Shown piece by piece: positions 61,417-64,000 of a stretch of DNA of 64,000 nucleotides. Origin of the DNA: Topomyia yanbarensis (lineage: Eukaryota > Arthropoda > Insecta > Diptera > Culicidae); NCBI RefSeq assembly GCF_030247195.1, contig NC_080672.1:312382127-312446126 (forward strand), read 5' to 3'. Within the stretch, counting starts at the first letter, position 1; each line of letters opens with the position of its first letter. The position numbers and the translations under genes were made by a program. The notes beneath the pieces are model-generated. The model made no database searches. It saw nothing but the letters and a program-made list of their open reading frames with translations, and was not told the origin of the DNA.

Positions 61417-63079
61417 TAAGGATGGGCGAAACGAGACTGCGGTACGAAACGAAACGAATAACTCTTCCGTATTCTCTTAACGATACGAAACGAAACGAAA
61501 TTTTAATAGTAGATGTTGTTCGCAACACGAAATTCAATTTTGACGAACACATTTGCGAACTATTGCGACATTTTTCAAAAACCATTTTATATAAGGAAAG
61601 TTTTCAAAAATGTGTGACTGTATATTTGTGAAAATAGTCAGGAAAAGCCTTATATATTATTAGAGCAATTATCTCTTTCTAGTTAGCCCAAGGCTTACTG
61701 GGCAACAGAAGCAATCTAGCAAAAGAAATTTAAAACTCATTTAGTTTTCGTTCTAGCGAATTCTGAACTATTACATCTAAGCCTTTGTTTCGATTATAGA
61801 GGTTTTAACTTTTCTCATTTGTCTCTTTTACTGGTTAGAAAAAATTTTAACCCTATATGGCGGGGTAGGGACACGAACACAGGTGAGTTGCGTATAAGGA
61901 CAACTACTCTTTGCTCGCCCCGACCTAAGCTTTCGGAACAAGTAATAATTGTTAGATTATAAAAAATAATGTCGAAAAATCTACCTTTTTCGCACATCAT
62001 AACTCCAACTGCGCAAAATGAAATTTCTTAGAATAAAAAGATTAGGTTTGAATGGCATTTTGTGGAAAAATTCTTACTGGAACTTCTATTACAGTTACAA
62101 GACCAAGAAATTGAGGATTCCCAGAAATTATTTCATCATGGGTTATTCATATCTTTTCCGAAGACAGCAAATATGGATCATTTATTATGCTAGTCGGTTA
62201 TAGGCCCATTTTAGGTCACAGCGCAAAATCAAAACTATTTCGTAATATCACTTTCATTCATTCTTTGGTTTTTGGTCAATATCTCGTATGAAAATTGCCC
62301 GATTAATACAATTACTAAACTGTTCAAAGCATGTTCTCTTCCGAATAATTTGAAATCTTAATACATTACATGCGACCACAGTCGAAATAAAAGAAAATTA
62401 AGAATGTCAAAAATTATACTTGTTACAGCTTAGTCGCTTGAAACTTTAATATATTTATATTTGATCTACCCACGGTTTCATCGGATTCTTTTTACGAAAT
62501 ATTGACGAATAATTGCAAAGACTACGCAAAGCTTTTTAAAAAAATCTCGGCGACGCAAACTCGCTTTTGAAAACTTTTTTCTTAGCTTAGCTTACCCCTA
62601 AATTTGTAAACTAGTGTTATTACATTTGTAAATTAGTCAACCTGGTGCATCTATCTCAATTACCCTTGAATATGCCGTTAACCCTCGAGATGGACGACTT
62701 TTATCTGTGATATAATTGTAGCTAAAATGAGTAAGCTGTACTTTGAGTCAATTTTTTATTAGTGCACCTTGCGCATGACATATCAAGTAAATCGTTGCTC
62801 CGATCAGTTATCGAAACCTGCTCAGTCATCGCAAGACGGCTTTAAGAATTGAGAATATCTCCGGATGCATCGATCTTTCAATAGATAAATCGTTATAATT
62901 TTTGTGTAAAATCGATTTAACCAAGAAACGGCTACACAGTCTACAATTAACTAAATTTTGATAAATTTCGAAAAGTTTCCCAAACTTTGCGAAACAGGCA
63001 AAAAAAGTTCGCAAAATTTACTTTGCAAAAAATTTCGTTTCGTTTCGACATTTTGCGAAAAAAAAATCGCCCACCCTTA
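61417..63079. mobile_element. Possible hAT-like element with TAAGGRTGGGCGA ends
   Basis: TAAGGATGGGCGAAACGA at the left and the complement of TAAGGGTGGGCGA at the right are inverted repeats. Both are followed inward by ACGAAACGAAACGAA-type words. TAGRGxTGGGCGA-like ends are common among animal hAT elements. No matching 8-bp duplication is visible and no transposase is recognised, so the pairing of these two ends is uncertain. Confidence 0.4.
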
Positions 63080-64000
63080 GGTTCGATTCCGTCACGGTTG
63101 TTATTAAATATTTGTTTTGTTTTTTTTTGCTTTGTTTATTAAGGAGTGCGTCTGGTGAAGCGGGCAAAAAAATGACTTCTTTTTACCCACTTAATTGTAA
63201 TTATTGACCTCTAATCTCCCGCTATCTCTGTGCCACGCTGAAACTCTTTTGTTTTAAATAGCCATGCATTTCTCGTGTAAAGGGTATTTGCTATAACACA
63301 CGCAGAATTCAATCTATCGGCAACAATTTTCGAAAAACTGACAGCAATAAAAATACAATATAAACAATACACTCTAAACTACTTCTACCCCAATTTCCAA
63401 GAGAAAATACTCAATGGGTTATTTTCTATAGCGTTTTTTCCGTGATGCAATTTGATGATTAAAAAGTGGCATAGCATTTTTCTCGGAACCGCAGTTTTCA
63501 TATTGGCGAACACAATAACTCAAAAACTAATCAGCGAATTGACTTGTTTTTTTTAAGAGAATGCACAATATGTGAAAACACAGAAAACTGAATCAATTGT
63601 TTTTCTCCCTATTATTTTGAAGAAAAGTGTGCGAAATGTACAGAACAATATGAGAGTTTTCAGTTTTCATGAAGCCATTTTCCGAAACTCGAACCGTTTT
63701 TTTTTTTTGGTTCATCGAGAAACTACAAGTCCAAGTATTACAAATATTATTGAATTTCCTGTATCAGACAATTTTATCAAGAGTTATCGTGTTCGCCGCG
63801 GCACTCCTCGACGTGGAAATGGTTGGACGTCTACTCTTGAAACGCTCGTATGAAAATATTTTTGAGCACTTTACGCCAGTCGCCCCCTTAAAAACCTGCT
63901 TGATTTTTATTTACTTGTTTGTTTGGGCTGAAAACGATTGCTGAAGCCTTCGTTCTCGTGTACAATGCAATGAAATACCGGCCTTTTTCGTTCTACGTGG
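63080..64000. other. Unassigned tract
   Basis: It begins with GGTTCGATTCC (63080-63090), a perfect polymerase III B-box sequence, but no A-box or cloverleaf is visible upstream. The remainder, including open frames near 63.6-63.9 kb, is not recognisable. Confidence 0.45.

Noticed and set aside
63080..63090. B-box considered as part of a tRNA gene
   Set aside because: No A-box and no cloverleaf in the preceding 80 bp.

Overview
The window looks like eukaryotic, AT-rich, repeat-dominated DNA from an insect. A culicine mosquito is the most likely source. That inference rests on the many short non-LTR (Jockey/LOA-type) retrotransposon fragments, abundant palindromic MITEs, a Tc1-like element, piggyBac-like and hAT-like termini, and intron/UTR style. 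There are no operons, no prokaryotic signals and no long intact open reading frame. The only very long open frame, near 38 kb, is an artefact of a TA microsatellite. Nearly all identifiable content is mobile-element debris, and most of the remainder is anonymous intergenic or intronic sequence.

Layout. 0-3.5 kb: anonymous DNA with two hairpins. 3.5-6.2 kb: a 458-bp perfect foldback element, a LINE fragment and a MITE-like insertion with TTACGTAA-type ends. 6.1-8.6 kb: a composite repeat with 118-bp duplications and the first array (A) of a CG-rich unit of about 430 bp. 10.7-12.4 kb: array B of that unit and a chimeric LINE remnant. 13-19.9 kb: mostly unrecognised. 19.9-21.9 kb: a hAT-type element with an 8-bp target duplication and a nested TA-flanked MITE. 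24 kb: LINE ORF1 remnant. 25.3-27.1 kb: an element with inverted arms of about 520 bp. 29 kb: LINE endonuclease remnant. 30.6-37.2 kb: three inverted-repeat elements, one of them nested. 38-42.8 kb: (TA)258, LINE reverse transcriptase remnants, a tandem repeat of about 300 bp, and array C carrying a small nested insertion. 44-50 kb: palindromic elements, including a second, larger foldback. 50.7-52.5 kb: a TTAA-flanked piggyBac-like element. 53 kb: array D. 59.8-61.4 kb: a decayed Tc1-like element. 61.4-63.1 kb: a hAT-like pair of ends.

The gene-bearing part is the right end. On the minus strand, 58526-58725 has an open 200-nt exon with good acceptor and donor sites. 56245 to about 57270 looks like a long purine-rich 5' untranslated exon ending in ATGGACCT before a GTAAGC donor. 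A possible small exon lies near 55.7 kb. I could not identify the protein. A broken histone H2A relic lies at 59.04-59.28 kb on the minus strand. I found no convincing undescribed biochemical system. The most unusual material is structural: the families of large palindromes, the CG-rich array unit and the nested transposons.
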